From: Bulleidia sp. zg-1006
GTDB lineage: Bacteria; Bacillota_I; Bacilli_A; Erysipelotrichales; Erysipelotrichaceae
Direction of reading: 5' to 3'
Length of the DNA stretch: 64,000 nucleotides
NCBI RefSeq assembly: GCF_016812035.1
Contig: NZ_CP069178.1
Coordinates: 1,364,001 to 1,428,000, forward strand
Position numbers and translations under genes: made by a program. Each line of letters begins with the position of its first letter. Position 1 is the stretch's first letter. A model generated the notes under the pieces. It was given only the letters and a program-made list of their open reading frames with translations, was not told where the DNA came from and searched no databases. Positions 17,226 to 25,945 of this stretch are shown here, in pieces.

Positions 17226-18158
17226 CTAATGACTAGAAAGAACTTTTTTCACTTCTTCACAGACACCATCACCATCTAATTTATATTTCTGCATCAGCGC
17301 TTTTGCACTACCGGATTCCGCAAAGCAATCCTGCATACCAATTCGATGGATTATTCTTGGGTATAGTTTTGTTGAAATTTCGGCAATTAAACCGCCTAAG
17401 CCACCAATCACATTATGCTCTTCCGCCGTAAACACTCGGTCAAACTGACTTAAAATCTTTGCGATTTCTTTTTCTGAACAAGGTTTAATCGCAAAAACAT
17501 CCACAACCGCAATACTCTTGCCCTCTTCTTGTAATTTATTCGCCGCTTCTAAAGCGGATTGAACCATTGATCCACAAGCGAAAATAACCGCATCCTTACC
17601 CTCTTTCACCATCTTAGGCTTCGCGAAATCAAAGACTTCCTTTTCATCATAGACATCTTCCACGGAAGATCGACCCAAACGAACATAACTTGGCTTATTC
17701 GTATGAGCTACATGACGAATGATTGCCTTTGTTTCAGTCGCATCACAAGGGACATACACTTCCATTTCAGGAATAACACGCATTAAGGCAATGTCTTCAA
17801 TGGCTTGATGAGAGACCCCATCCTCACCGACTGAAATACCCGCATGCGTTCCACAAATCTTAACATTCAACTTTGGATAGGCAACGCTATTACGAATCTG
17901 TTCCCAAGCACGACCTGTACAAAACATCGCAAAGGAAGAAGCGAAAGCCGTATATCCACTCGCCGCTAAACCAGCCGCATGACCAATCATATCCGCTTCC
18001 GCAATACCCATATCAAAGAATCGTTCAGGTGCAACCTTTTTCGCTAAATTCGTTTTCGTACTACCGGCTAAATCCGCATCCAACACAACAATTTTTTTAT
18101 TCTCTTGAACCAATTGTGCTAAAGCTTCACCATAAGCTTCTCTCGTTGCTTTTCCCAT
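17226..18158 (-). CDS. Transketolase, C-terminal subunit
   Basis: 310 residues covering the pyrimidine-binding and C-terminal domains (ADLAGSTKTN, GIAEADMIGHAAGLA, GISVGEDGVSHQAIEDIALMR). Together with the product of the next gene it makes one transketolase, which moves two-carbon units between sugar phosphates in the pentose phosphate pathway. The split form is common in Firmicutes and archaea. Its ATG overlaps the stop of the N-terminal subunit gene (TAATG). Confidence 0.95.
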   Translation of the reverse strand: MGKATREAYGEALAQLVQENKKIVVLDADLAGSTKTNLAKKVAPERFFDMGIAEADMIGHAAGLAASGYTAFASSFAMFCTGRAWEQIRNSVAYPKLNVKICGTHAGISVGEDGVSHQAIEDIALMRVIPEMEVYVPCDATETKAIIRHVAHTNKPSYVRLGRSSVEDVYDEKEVFDFAKPKMVKEGKDAVIFACGSMVQSALEAANKLQEEGKSIAVVDVFAIKPCSEKEIAKILSQFDRVFTAEEHNVIGGLGGLIAEISTKLYPRIIHRIGMQDCFAESGSAKALMQKYKLDGDGVCEEVKKVLSSH

Positions 18159-18973
18159 TATTGTGCCTCCAATTCTTGCAATGCTTGTTCATATTGTTCT
18201 AGGTTGGGTGCCTTACCATGCCAACCGGCTTGGTCTTCCATGAAAGAAACACCTTTTCCTTTAATTGTTTTAGCAATAATCACTGTTGGTTGTCCTTTTG
18301 TTTCGCTAGCTTCTTTGAACGCGGCTCTTAATTGTGTAAAATCATGTCCATCCACACAAACCACATGCCAACCAAATGCTTTAAACTTTTCATCCAATGG
18401 ATTTGGATTCATCACATCACTTGTGCGACCATCAATCTGTAAGCCATTCACATCAATAATGGCACATAAATTATCATTTTTATAATGGGCGGCAGCCATT
18501 GCCGTTTCCCAAATTTCACCTTCTTGAGACTCACCATCACCAATTAAGCAATACACACGATGCGAATTGCCATCCAGCTTATTCGCTAAAGCCATACCAT
18601 CCGCAGTCGCAAAGCCTTGTCCTAAAGAACCGGTGGACATATCCACACCAACAACGTAATTCATATTAGGATGACCTTGTAATTTGGAATTAATCTTACG
18701 GAAAGTATCTAATTGTTCATCAGCTAATACGCCTTTTTCCGCTAACACCGCATATAACAACGGTGAAGTATGTCCTTTGGATAATACAAAACGATCACGA
18801 TTAATTCCATTCACATTCGTTTCATCCATGTCCATGACTTCAAAAAACAATTCTGTCAAAATATCCGTTGCGCCCAGAGAACCACCCGGGTGTCCCGATT
18901 GAGCTGAGAAAATCTCTCGTAAAATGTTTTTACGAATGTTTTTAGCATGAGCTTGTAATTCTTTTATTTCCAT
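18158..18973 (-). CDS. Transketolase, N-terminal subunit
   Basis: 271 residues forming the thiamine-diphosphate-binding half: SGHPGGSLGATDIL, KGHTSPLLYAVLAEKG, TGSLGQGFATADGMALA and GDGESQEGEIWETAMAA (the GDG...N cofactor motif continues at IDVNGLQIDG). It pairs with the subunit encoded downstream. The ATG follows a CGAGG ribosome binding site. Confidence 0.95.
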   Translation of the reverse strand: MEIKELQAHAKNIRKNILREIFSAQSGHPGGSLGATDILTELFFEVMDMDETNVNGINRDRFVLSKGHTSPLLYAVLAEKGVLADEQLDTFRKINSKLQGHPNMNYVVGVDMSTGSLGQGFATADGMALANKLDGNSHRVYCLIGDGESQEGEIWETAMAAAHYKNDNLCAIIDVNGLQIDGRTSDVMNPNPLDEKFKAFGWHVVCVDGHDFTQLRAAFKEASETKGQPTVIIAKTIKGKGVSFMEDQAGWHGKAPNLEQYEQALQELEAQ

Positions 18974-19037
18974 TCAAAATTTCCTCGTTTCTTTCTCTAA
19001 TTATTTTAACACTGAACAAAAGAAAAAGGAGGCTTTA

Positions 19038-19133
19038 ATGGATAAAAAGATAGGTCTATTCCTTTATTGGCATACTACACTAAGATTTTTGCCTTGTATT
19101 TATCTCTATAATGAGAACGACTTAAATGAATGA
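19038..19133 (+). CDS. Possible 31-residue protein
   Basis: A short ORF starting MDKKIGLFLYWHTTLRF and ending NENDLNE. It has an excellent ribosome binding site, AAAGGAGGCTTTAATG, almost identical to those of the genes at 25946 and 31872. It lies in the 164-base gap between the transketolase and BceB-like genes and stops 5 bases short of the convergent permease gene. I see no clear promoter. The coding call rests on the ribosome binding site alone. Confidence 0.35.
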   Translation: MDKKIGLFLYWHTTLRFLPCIYLYNENDLNE

Positions 19134-19137
19134 CTTT

Positions 19138-21189
19138 TTAGTGCTTTACAATATCGTAATATGTCCTTGTCGTTAAAGTATAGACAATATAGAAGAAGAT
19201 TAGGTAAACAGCCAAACTAGCGAAGGTAATCCATGCAAACGTTGAAAAGCTAATCTTAACGATTATCTGCAACACCAAGTGCATAAATTTCGTGGCCGCC
19301 AAAACATGCATGGTCGCAATCAACGGTGGTAAGAAGAATATAATCTTAACCTGTTGACGAATCGTCCTGTGAATCATCCTTTCATCCATACCAACCTTAC
19401 GCATAATTAAGTAGTTTTCACGGTCTCTTGTTCCCTCACTTACCTGTTTGTAGTAAATCACAAGTACGGATACCGATGTGAATAAAACCACCAACATACT
19501 CAACACATAGATAGTACCAACATGAATGCTTAATAGTTCACGATAATTCAGTCGCTTTGAATTAAGTAAGTAGCCATATTTTGAATTCGCTACATTCTTA
19601 TGATATTCCGCTTCAATAACGTTTTTAAGATCATTCATGTACTTTTCTTCATCGATGGCTTGACCATTGTACTTAATCGTCAAATAATAACGACTTTCTT
19701 CTCCTAGTTGTTTTGCTTGCAAAACATTCACATTTGCCAGGCTTTCAACACTATCCACCACAATCACAATTTGTTTTAAAACCGTTGTATTTACAGCATT
19801 AAATAAAGTCATATTGATATTCGATAAGGTTTGATACTTCTTCTTTGTACCAAAGTAGTTTAAATCCTTTCCTTGTAAGATATTATCCGGATCATAAACT
19901 GCCAATTCACCTTTTTTTAATTTCAAATTTGTTCCAAAAACTCGGTTGACATCCTCTTGCAACACATATGTTACCTGCACAGCATTTAATGCGTCCCAGC
20001 TGCTTCTTTGATCCTGCTCTTCAAAAGAAAATTCCCCATTTTTTAAAGTTAAAGTTCCACTTGTTGCACGGAAATAACTGATGTCTTGAGGTTGAATGTG
20101 GTGTTTCTCATTCAAAGTCGCAATCGCTTTTAAATAGCCTTCCGCTTCTTCAGTGCTTGGAATTTTATAATAATGTCCATCTGATGCGTTCGTATCCTCA
20201 TTTCGACTATATACAGAAATTTCATAATCACGAGGATATTGGTAATCAATGGTTGATTTAATCCCTATAACTAATGAAGCTGATATAGATAGAATGATAA
20301 TAACCATCGTTGAAAGAATCGCAATGTTTCCTAAACCCACCGCATTAGCTTTCATACGGTATAAAAGATTTGAAATATTCACAAAATGTTCTGGTTGATA
20401 ATAAACCTTCTTCTTGCTCTTACGCCATTTCAAATAAGTAATGGAACCTGCTGTAATCAAGCAATAAGTACCAATAATAACCGCTACCACCGCTACCACA
20501 AACATGGCGATTGCTTTTAATGGATTTTGAATTGTTAAGGCAAGATAATACCCAAAGCCCATAAATACCAAACCAATAAGAGCTAGCCAAGTCTTCGCTT
20601 TTGGTTCTTTCTCACCTTGAGAAGACAATTGTCTTAAACTAGAAATCGAATGCAATTGAATTTGGAAACCGGTCCGAATAAAGAAACCAAAGTATAAAGC
20701 CAAGAAAATAGAACAGGTATAGAGAATAGCGTTCGCTGAAATAAAGAAGCCAAACTTCACTTGACCATCTAAGAACATCGTCATGGCCGCAAAGATTAAT
20801 TTATCCACTAAAATCCCAAGTGTAATCCCTAAAACAATCGTCCCTAGATATAAAAGTAATAATTCAATTAAAACCATGGAACGAATATGTTTCTTTTCTA
20901 AACCTAGGGTGTTTAATAAGGAAAATTCTTCCTGTCTACCTTTCAATACAAAGGAATAGGCATAAAAACTAATAATTAAAGTCGCAATACCGACAATCCA
21001 TCTACCCACAGTCAATACTTGAATAATATTTCTACCACCACGAGAATTTAAAATATAAGGATTCATTCCCATAGAAATGAAGTTATACATCATAAGAGTT
21101 AATAAACTCATCGCTAACAAGAAAGGCACAAACCGCTTTCGATCGTTATGAATATTTTGAATGGCTAATCGACTATATAGCTTAAACAT
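19138..21189 (-). CDS. BceB-like ABC transporter permease
   Basis: About 683 residues with a FtsX-like layout: one N-terminal membrane segment, then groups of three, a large extracytoplasmic domain (about 320-560) and a final group of three segments. Ten segments with one large outer domain is the mark of BceAB/VraDE peptide-sensing and detoxifying transporters. The start at 21189 (MFKLYSRLAIQNI) follows GGTGGTGAG and overlaps the ATPase gene by 8 bases. It is the last gene of a regulator-kinase-ATPase-permease run. The substrate peptide is unknown. Confidence 0.88.
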   Translation of the reverse strand: MFKLYSRLAIQNIHNDRKRFVPFLLAMSLLTLMMYNFISMGMNPYILNSRGGRNIIQVLTVGRWIVGIATLIISFYAYSFVLKGRQEEFSLLNTLGLEKKHIRSMVLIELLLLYLGTIVLGITLGILVDKLIFAAMTMFLDGQVKFGFFISANAILYTCSIFLALYFGFFIRTGFQIQLHSISSLRQLSSQGEKEPKAKTWLALIGLVFMGFGYYLALTIQNPLKAIAMFVVAVVAVIIGTYCLITAGSITYLKWRKSKKKVYYQPEHFVNISNLLYRMKANAVGLGNIAILSTMVIIILSISASLVIGIKSTIDYQYPRDYEISVYSRNEDTNASDGHYYKIPSTEEAEGYLKAIATLNEKHHIQPQDISYFRATSGTLTLKNGEFSFEEQDQRSSWDALNAVQVTYVLQEDVNRVFGTNLKLKKGELAVYDPDNILQGKDLNYFGTKKKYQTLSNINMTLFNAVNTTVLKQIVIVVDSVESLANVNVLQAKQLGEESRYYLTIKYNGQAIDEEKYMNDLKNVIEAEYHKNVANSKYGYLLNSKRLNYRELLSIHVGTIYVLSMLVVLFTSVSVLVIYYKQVSEGTRDRENYLIMRKVGMDERMIHRTIRQQVKIIFFLPPLIATMHVLAATKFMHLVLQIIVKISFSTFAWITFASLAVYLIFFYIVYTLTTRTYYDIVKH

Positions 21190-21949
21190 GTTGCTCACCA
21201 CCTACGCTCATCAAGGTGATGGTATCACTAATTCTCTTGTATAATTCTTCATCGTTTAAATCCCCACGGTAAAGCTGATGAAATAAATGACCGTCACGAA
21301 TGAATAAAATACGATTGGCTTTACTAGCCGCCATAGTCGAATGCGTTACCATCAAAATGGTTTGCCCGGCTCGATTCAACGATTGAAATAAATCCAATAA
21401 GGTAGCGGAAGAATGGGAATCTAAAGCACCTGTCGGTTCATCCGCCAATAATAAATCAGGTTGCGTAATCACCGCTCTAGCAACTGCCACTCTTTGTTTC
21501 TGACCGCCGGATAATTCATAAGGATACTTCTTTAATAAATTCTGAATATTTAAAATCGGAGCAATTTCATCCAAGCGCTTTTTCATTTCACCATAAGGCT
21601 TGCGTGATAAAACCATCGGTAAATAAATATTATCTTCCACATTTAATGTGTTCATTAAATTAAAATCTTGGAAAATAAAGCCCAAATGTTCACGCCTAAA
21701 CTGTGCTAGCTCTTTTTCTTTTAAAGAAGAAAAGGCCTTTTCTCTTAACGCAACCGACCCCTTTGTCGGTTGATCTAAGGTAGCTAAGATATTTAGTAAA
21801 GTCGATTTACCAGCTCCACTTTCCCCCATGATAGCGATAAATTCGCCCTCTTCCACCTTGAAGTCAACGTCTTCCAAAGCCACTACTTTTTGATTGGATA
21901 ATTTGGAAGAATAAATTTTTTGAATATGTTTAATCTCTAATAAACTCAT
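21182..21949 (-). CDS. BceA-like ABC transporter ATPase
   Basis: About 255 residues starting MSLLEIKHIQKIYSSKL after AAGGAGA. Walker A GESGAGKST, Q-loop FIFQDFNLMNTL, signature LSGGQKQRVAVARA, Walker B LLLADEPTGALD and the switch VTHS are complete. It energises the permease encoded downstream. A GTG 9 bases upstream is possible but too close to the ribosome binding site. Confidence 0.93.
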   Translation of the reverse strand: MSLLEIKHIQKIYSSKLSNQKVVALEDVDFKVEEGEFIAIMGESGAGKSTLLNILATLDQPTKGSVALREKAFSSLKEKELAQFRREHLGFIFQDFNLMNTLNVEDNIYLPMVLSRKPYGEMKKRLDEIAPILNIQNLLKKYPYELSGGQKQRVAVARAVITQPDLLLADEPTGALDSHSSATLLDLFQSLNRAGQTILMVTHSTMAASKANRILFIRDGHLFHQLYRGDLNDEELYKRISDTITLMSVGGEQHV

Positions 21950-21989
21950 ATCTGACACTCTCCTTACACTCTTAGTCTAAAAGATGGAA

Positions 21990-22042
21990 AAAAGCTTCAC
22001 CATTGATGAAGCTAACAATTAGCTTACAATCCTGTAAGCTAC
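21990..22042 (-). terminator. Two hairpins between kinase and ATPase genes
   Basis: AGCTTCA/TGAAGCT (about 21993-22013) and TAGCTTACA/TGTAAGCTA (22020-22041) stand in tandem in the gap after the kinase stop. Neither has a strong T-run on the minus strand beyond TTTTTTCC. They may attenuate, not stop, transcription into the transporter genes. Confidence 0.45.
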
Positions 22043-22971
22043 AATAATACATTCTTATTTTCAAAATGAATGCGTATCTTCGTTCCCACGCCCACTTGGG
22101 ATTCAACGGAAATCGGATGATTTAGTTGATGTGAAATTAAAGACACCAAGTATAAACCATAACCACTTGAATACTGCCCATGATGCCCGTTTTGACCCGT
22201 ATAGCCGGCCTCAAAAATTCTTGGCAAATCCTCTTTTGAAATTCCATAACCGGTATCTTCTATGATTAGCTCTTGTTTTTCTTCATAAATACAAATCTTT
22301 CCATTCGGACTATATTTAATGGCATTACTTAAAAACTGGTTCAGCATAAAAGACAACCATTTATTATCACTAAGTACCGATTGCTGAATATCTCTTAGCT
22401 CCAAAGAAATGTGATTTAAAATAAACAAAGGGCGAAGTTGTTGCACACATTGACGCACCACTGTATCTAATTTCACTTCCCGAATGCTTAAATCCTGTTG
22501 ATTATCCTTTTGTTTAGCATACATCAAAATCATATCCACCAATTGATTCATCTTAATCAATTGACTTTCTAAAACCAGTTTATCACTTTTTTCTTCCTCT
22601 AAAGCCAACTGTAAGGTAGATAAAGGCAACTTAATCTCATGTACCCACATTGTATAAAAATGTTGATTATCTTCTTGGATTTGTCGATCATTCAACTGTA
22701 CTTTTTGAATGAGTTGTTGATAGCGTTGATAAATTTTACTTTCTTTTTTAGGTAAAACCGCATCGAATTCCACATTTTCTAAATGGTCTGAATTCAATAA
22801 ACGATTTCTTTCCTTTTGTATTTTATGTTTCTTTTCAAAACTAGATAGCGCAACGGGAATAGTCATAACGATTAAAGTGAAAGCCGTTAAAACCAAAAAT
22901 TCCATTGGTATTTGATATAAATGCCCAAGCCCAAATAAAGTCACCAGCCATAATGTAAGCAAAAAAATCAT
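22039..22971 (-). CDS. BceS-like intramembrane-sensing histidine kinase
   Basis: 310 residues. Two N-terminal membrane segments with almost no outer loop, typical of kinases that sense through a Bce transporter. The phosphorylated His is in MWVHEIKLPLS. The ATP-binding part has the N box (NQFLSNAIKYSPNG), DTGYGISKEDLP and GYGLYLV. It overlaps the response regulator gene by 4 bases. Confidence 0.92.
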   Translation of the reverse strand: MIFLLTLWLVTLFGLGHLYQIPMEFLVLTAFTLIVMTIPVALSSFEKKHKIQKERNRLLNSDHLENVEFDAVLPKKESKIYQRYQQLIQKVQLNDRQIQEDNQHFYTMWVHEIKLPLSTLQLALEEEKSDKLVLESQLIKMNQLVDMILMYAKQKDNQQDLSIREVKLDTVVRQCVQQLRPLFILNHISLELRDIQQSVLSDNKWLSFMLNQFLSNAIKYSPNGKICIYEEKQELIIEDTGYGISKEDLPRIFEAGYTGQNGHHGQYSSGYGLYLVSLISHQLNHPISVESQVGVGTKIRIHFENKNVLL

Positions 22972-23624
22972 ACTAGACGATACCCCATTCCACGAATTGT
23001 TTCAATATGATAGGGAATATCCATTTCTTCCATCTTCTTACGCAAGCGAGACACATTCACTGTCAAGGTATTCTCATCCACAAAGTCTTCACTCTTCCAT
23101 AAATAGTCCATCAGTTCTTCTCTTTTCAAAATCTTAGGAGCTATTTTTAATAAGCATTTTAAAATCTTCGCTTCATTTGGGGAAAGAACCAATTCTCTTT
23201 CTTGGTAGTAAAGCGATAATTCTTCTAATTTCAATTCTTTGTATTGATAAAAATCAAGTTGAGCTTGGCTTCTCCTTAAAATCGCTTGCACCTTTGCGAT
23301 TAGTAGTTCTAAAGAAAAAGGTTTTTGCAAGAAATCATCGCCACCCAAACTTAAAGCGTGAATAATGTTCATTTCTTCATTCGCACTGGAAAGAAAAAGG
23401 ATAGGTGTATTCGTTTCTTTGCGGATTTTTTCACACCAATAAAAACCATCGTAATAAGGTAAATGGATATCCAATAAAATTAAATCCGGTTGGTAGCTTT
23501 TCACCTCTTCATCCAAATGTTGAAAGTCTTGTGTTCGATGAGTTTGATAGCCCCATTTTTCTAAATTCTTTTGGATTTGAATGGATAAGGCATAGTCATC
23601 TTCAATTAGGTAAATAATACTCAT
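22968..23624 (-). CDS. BceR-like response regulator (OmpR type)
   Basis: 218 residues: receiver domain with the phospho-acceptor Asp in PDLILLDIHLPYYDG and Lys in FLQKPFS, then a winged-helix DNA-binding domain (LSPNEAKILKCLL...VNVSRLRKKM). It should control the transporter genes downstream. Its ATG has no ribosome binding site; a perfect extended -10 lies so close that the transcript may begin at the ATG itself. The first 95 codons are duplicated beyond the neighbouring IS element. Confidence 0.93.
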   Translation of the reverse strand: MSIIYLIEDDYALSIQIQKNLEKWGYQTHRTQDFQHLDEEVKSYQPDLILLDIHLPYYDGFYWCEKIRKETNTPILFLSSANEEMNIIHALSLGGDDFLQKPFSLELLIAKVQAILRRSQAQLDFYQYKELKLEELSLYYQERELVLSPNEAKILKCLLKIAPKILKREELMDYLWKSEDFVDENTLTVNVSRLRKKMEEMDIPYHIETIRGMGYRLV

Positions 23625-23644
23625 GATACCATTATACCAAAATC
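23336..23644. repeat. 309-bp direct repeat, left copy
   Basis: Identical to 25596-25904. It covers the first 289 bases of the response regulator gene and 20 bases upstream of it. It abuts the left end of the IS1634-type element. Confidence 0.93.
23631..23639 (-). promoter_or_regulatory. Extended -10 promoter of the response regulator
   Basis: On the minus strand TGGTATAAT, a perfect TGnTATAAT element, ends 6 bases before the ATG at 23624. A start 7 bases downstream of the -10 falls on the A of the ATG. There is no good -35. In this copy the upstream side is IS sequence; the same element stands with native upstream DNA at 25891-25899. Confidence 0.65.
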
Positions 23645-23667
23645 CTAAATTTGACAGTTTTAAAAAG

Positions 23668-23716
23668 ATAAAGATGAAAAAACGCTCTATTTAAGCCTTT
23701 TTTTCATCTTTTTTCT
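23668..23716 (-). terminator. Terminator after the IS1634-type transposase
   Basis: AAAGATGAAAAAA and TTTTTTCATCTTT arms around a GCTCTATTTAAGCC-type loop, with a T-run on each side. It probably insulates the element. Confidence 0.7.
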
Positions 23717-23738
23717 TTATTCAAAATGTAATAATATT

Positions 23739-25460
23739 TTAACTTTTGGTCTTCTTATTAATTTCATTTAAGCTTTTAAAACTCATAATCTCATAGTCAG
23801 TATTAAACTTAAAAACATCGTGTAATTTATCAGTTATTACTGTTCTAGTATAAGCAGGAATGTATTGTTTATTGCCTATCTCACATAATTGCATACTTCT
23901 TAAGGTTGTTATAATTTCTTTTGTGGTGTATTGAACTAAGTTTTTTTCAATAATCCTTTCAACTAACAATGCCATAAAGCAAGTTAAAAAGTGTGAGTAT
24001 ATTCTACTTTCTCTACTAAGATATACCGGTCGTGCTTTAAATTCACTTTTTAATATTCTAAAACTTTCTTCAATCTTCCATCTTTGACGATGTACTTGTA
24101 AGATAATCTTGATATTATCTTCTAAATTAGTGCTAATACAGTATAAACCATCCCATTTGCTTTCTTCAGCTATTTTTTCACTATTTAAGGATAGATGTTG
24201 TTCTTTTGCGGATACTCCATCTTCATTGGTATAGTCAATGGCTATTAATCGTTTAAAATCTGTTGCTTTTTGATGATTTCTTAATTTCTTATTACTTGAA
24301 ATGACTGCTTCTGCTCTGATTATTTGTTTGGATCTAAGATGTTCTTGATAACCGGCGTATTCCGGCGAATAACTTACAATGATTCTTTCTTCAACACCAT
24401 TTTCCTTAATCCATCTTTCTTTATAATAGATATGATAGTCATTTTCTAATTCTTTTATTTCTGATAATCGAAAAACTTTACCATCACCATCTCTTTTCCA
24501 ACCACTATCTTCAAATACCCAATCTTTAATTGCTTGTTTTGCCTTTTTAAGTGAATAAGTCATAATAAAACCACGATTAGTGATATCATTGAATTTCTTA
24601 TTAGTACAACTATTTAAACCGGCATCACAACAGATAATCACTTTATCTAATCCATAGTCTTTAATAATTTTTTGTTCGATAGGTTTTAGAGAAGCTTGTT
24701 CGTTTTTATTGCCTTGAAAGATATCAAAAGCAAGGGGTAAACCATACTGATCTAAAAATAAGCCCATTTGCACAATCGGATTAGGTCGATGTTCTTTAGA
24801 TAATCCATATTGTCTAATTCCTTTTTCTTCTTCAATTTCAAAAAAGTAGTTAGTACAATCATAATATAAGATAGATGAATTGCGTTTAAAGTTATTGTGG
24901 GTTGTTTGGTATAAACTTTCTTGAATAAAATCTTTGTATTCATACATTTTTTCTAAAGTACGATATACATCGTGTAAAGCGAAATTTGGGGCTTCAAAGA
25001 AATGCTTTGAAAACTCAAAAGTGGATAGTTTAGAACCAGGTGCTAAAATCCTACTCGCAACAAGATAACGCATAATTTGGTTTAAATCAAATTTGAATTG
25101 TCCTTCTTTTTTGATTTTATCACTAATCTTAGTTAAACCACAGTCCTTTAATATTTTTTGGATAAAGAAATAACCAATATGCACATGACGAATTGTTTTA
25201 TGATTAATTCGATTAGCAGGCGCAAAAGAAACAGTAATTCTTTCCTTATCTTCTTTCATCTCTAAAGTTTTTTGCTTAGCATATGCTTTAGTCCAAGTAT
25301 CAACATCAAGATTAGGGTCACCCACCTTTTTACGAATATCATCAGCACTTCCAAGGGCTTCAAAGATATGGGTAGAAACTTTTTTACCGGTTCTTTTAGA
25401 ATAGGCAAGATAATAAAAGGTCGAGTTTTTAGATTTCGATTTAGTGATAAACATAGGCAC
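23739..25460 (-). CDS. IS1634-family transposase
   Basis: 573 residues starting MPMFITKSKSKNSTFYYLAYSKRTGKKV, the typical N-terminus of the family. A DDE core is spread over YDCTNYFFEIEEEKG, IICCDAGLNS and a C-terminal region with QVHRQRWKIEESFRILKSEF holding the Glu. The frame is intact with no stops, so the element may be active. A ribosome binding site (GGAGGTG) precedes the ATG. Confidence 0.93.
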   Translation of the reverse strand: MPMFITKSKSKNSTFYYLAYSKRTGKKVSTHIFEALGSADDIRKKVGDPNLDVDTWTKAYAKQKTLEMKEDKERITVSFAPANRINHKTIRHVHIGYFFIQKILKDCGLTKISDKIKKEGQFKFDLNQIMRYLVASRILAPGSKLSTFEFSKHFFEAPNFALHDVYRTLEKMYEYKDFIQESLYQTTHNNFKRNSSILYYDCTNYFFEIEEEKGIRQYGLSKEHRPNPIVQMGLFLDQYGLPLAFDIFQGNKNEQASLKPIEQKIIKDYGLDKVIICCDAGLNSCTNKKFNDITNRGFIMTYSLKKAKQAIKDWVFEDSGWKRDGDGKVFRLSEIKELENDYHIYYKERWIKENGVEERIIVSYSPEYAGYQEHLRSKQIIRAEAVISSNKKLRNHQKATDFKRLIAIDYTNEDGVSAKEQHLSLNSEKIAEESKWDGLYCISTNLEDNIKIILQVHRQRWKIEESFRILKSEFKARPVYLSRESRIYSHFLTCFMALLVERIIEKNLVQYTTKEIITTLRSMQLCEIGNKQYIPAYTRTVITDKLHDVFKFNTDYEIMSFKSLNEINKKTKS

Positions 25461-25532
25461 ACCTCCACTAATATTATATCAGATATTACATATTATTACA
25501 AACGAAATCCCCTGAATTTGACATGAAAACAG

Positions 25533-25563
25533 CAAAAAAGCTAGTATTTACTAGCTTTTTAAG
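25533..25563. terminator. Hairpin at the right end of the IS1634-type element
   Basis: AAAAAGCTAGTA and TACTAGCTTTTT form a stem with A/T tails on both sides, between the transposase start and the right inverted repeat. It could stop outside transcription from entering the transposase gene. Confidence 0.65.
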
Positions 25564-25595
25564 AAAATATAAAATTCAAAACTGTCAAATTCCCG

Positions 25596-25884
25596 CATCG
25601 CCACCCAAACTTAAAGCGTGAATAATGTTCATTTCTTCATTCGCACTGGAAAGAAAAAGGATAGGTGTATTCGTTTCTTTGCGGATTTTTTCACACCAAT
25701 AAAAACCATCGTAATAAGGTAAATGGATATCCAATAAAATTAAATCCGGTTGGTAGCTTTTCACCTCTTCATCCAAATGTTGAAAGTCTTGTGTTCGATG
25801 AGTTTGATAGCCCCATTTTTCTAAATTCTTTTGGATTTGAATGGATAAGGCATAGTCATCTTCAATTAGGTAAATAATACTCAT
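25596..25884 (-). pseudogene. Duplicated start of the response regulator gene
   Basis: It encodes the first 96 residues of the regulator, including the phospho-acceptor Asp, then runs out of the repeat into IS sequence and stops after three foreign codons. It keeps the extended -10 and the ATG. If made, it would be a receiver domain without a DNA-binding part. This copy holds the native promoter surroundings, so the true gene start was here before insertion. Confidence 0.85.
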
Positions 25885-25904
25885 GATACCATTATACCAA
25901 AATC
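25596..25904. repeat. 309-bp direct repeat, right copy
   Basis: Identical to 23336-23644. It abuts the right end of the IS element and runs into the native upstream region of the SPFH gene at 25946. Confidence 0.93.
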
Positions 25905-25945
25905 ATTTTTAGTATTATAATAAAAGCATTAAAAGGAGGCTTATT

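Larger units (their letters stand above)
23645..25595 (-). mobile_element. IS1634-family insertion sequence
   Basis: A 1951-bp element with terminal inverted repeats AATTTGACAGTTTT (23648-23661 and, inverted, 25578-25591), one intact transposase gene and a hairpin at each end. It is flanked by 309-bp identical direct repeats. IS1634 itself is known for unusually long and variable target duplications, which agrees with this arrangement. Confidence 0.9.

Noticed and set aside
24752-24943. Small ORF inside the IS1634-type transposase
   Set aside because: It lies in another frame of a clear, intact transposase gene and has no start signals.
25585-25884. A second response regulator gene
   Set aside because: It is the duplicated first part of the neighbouring regulator and lacks the DNA-binding domain; it is a target-duplication remnant.
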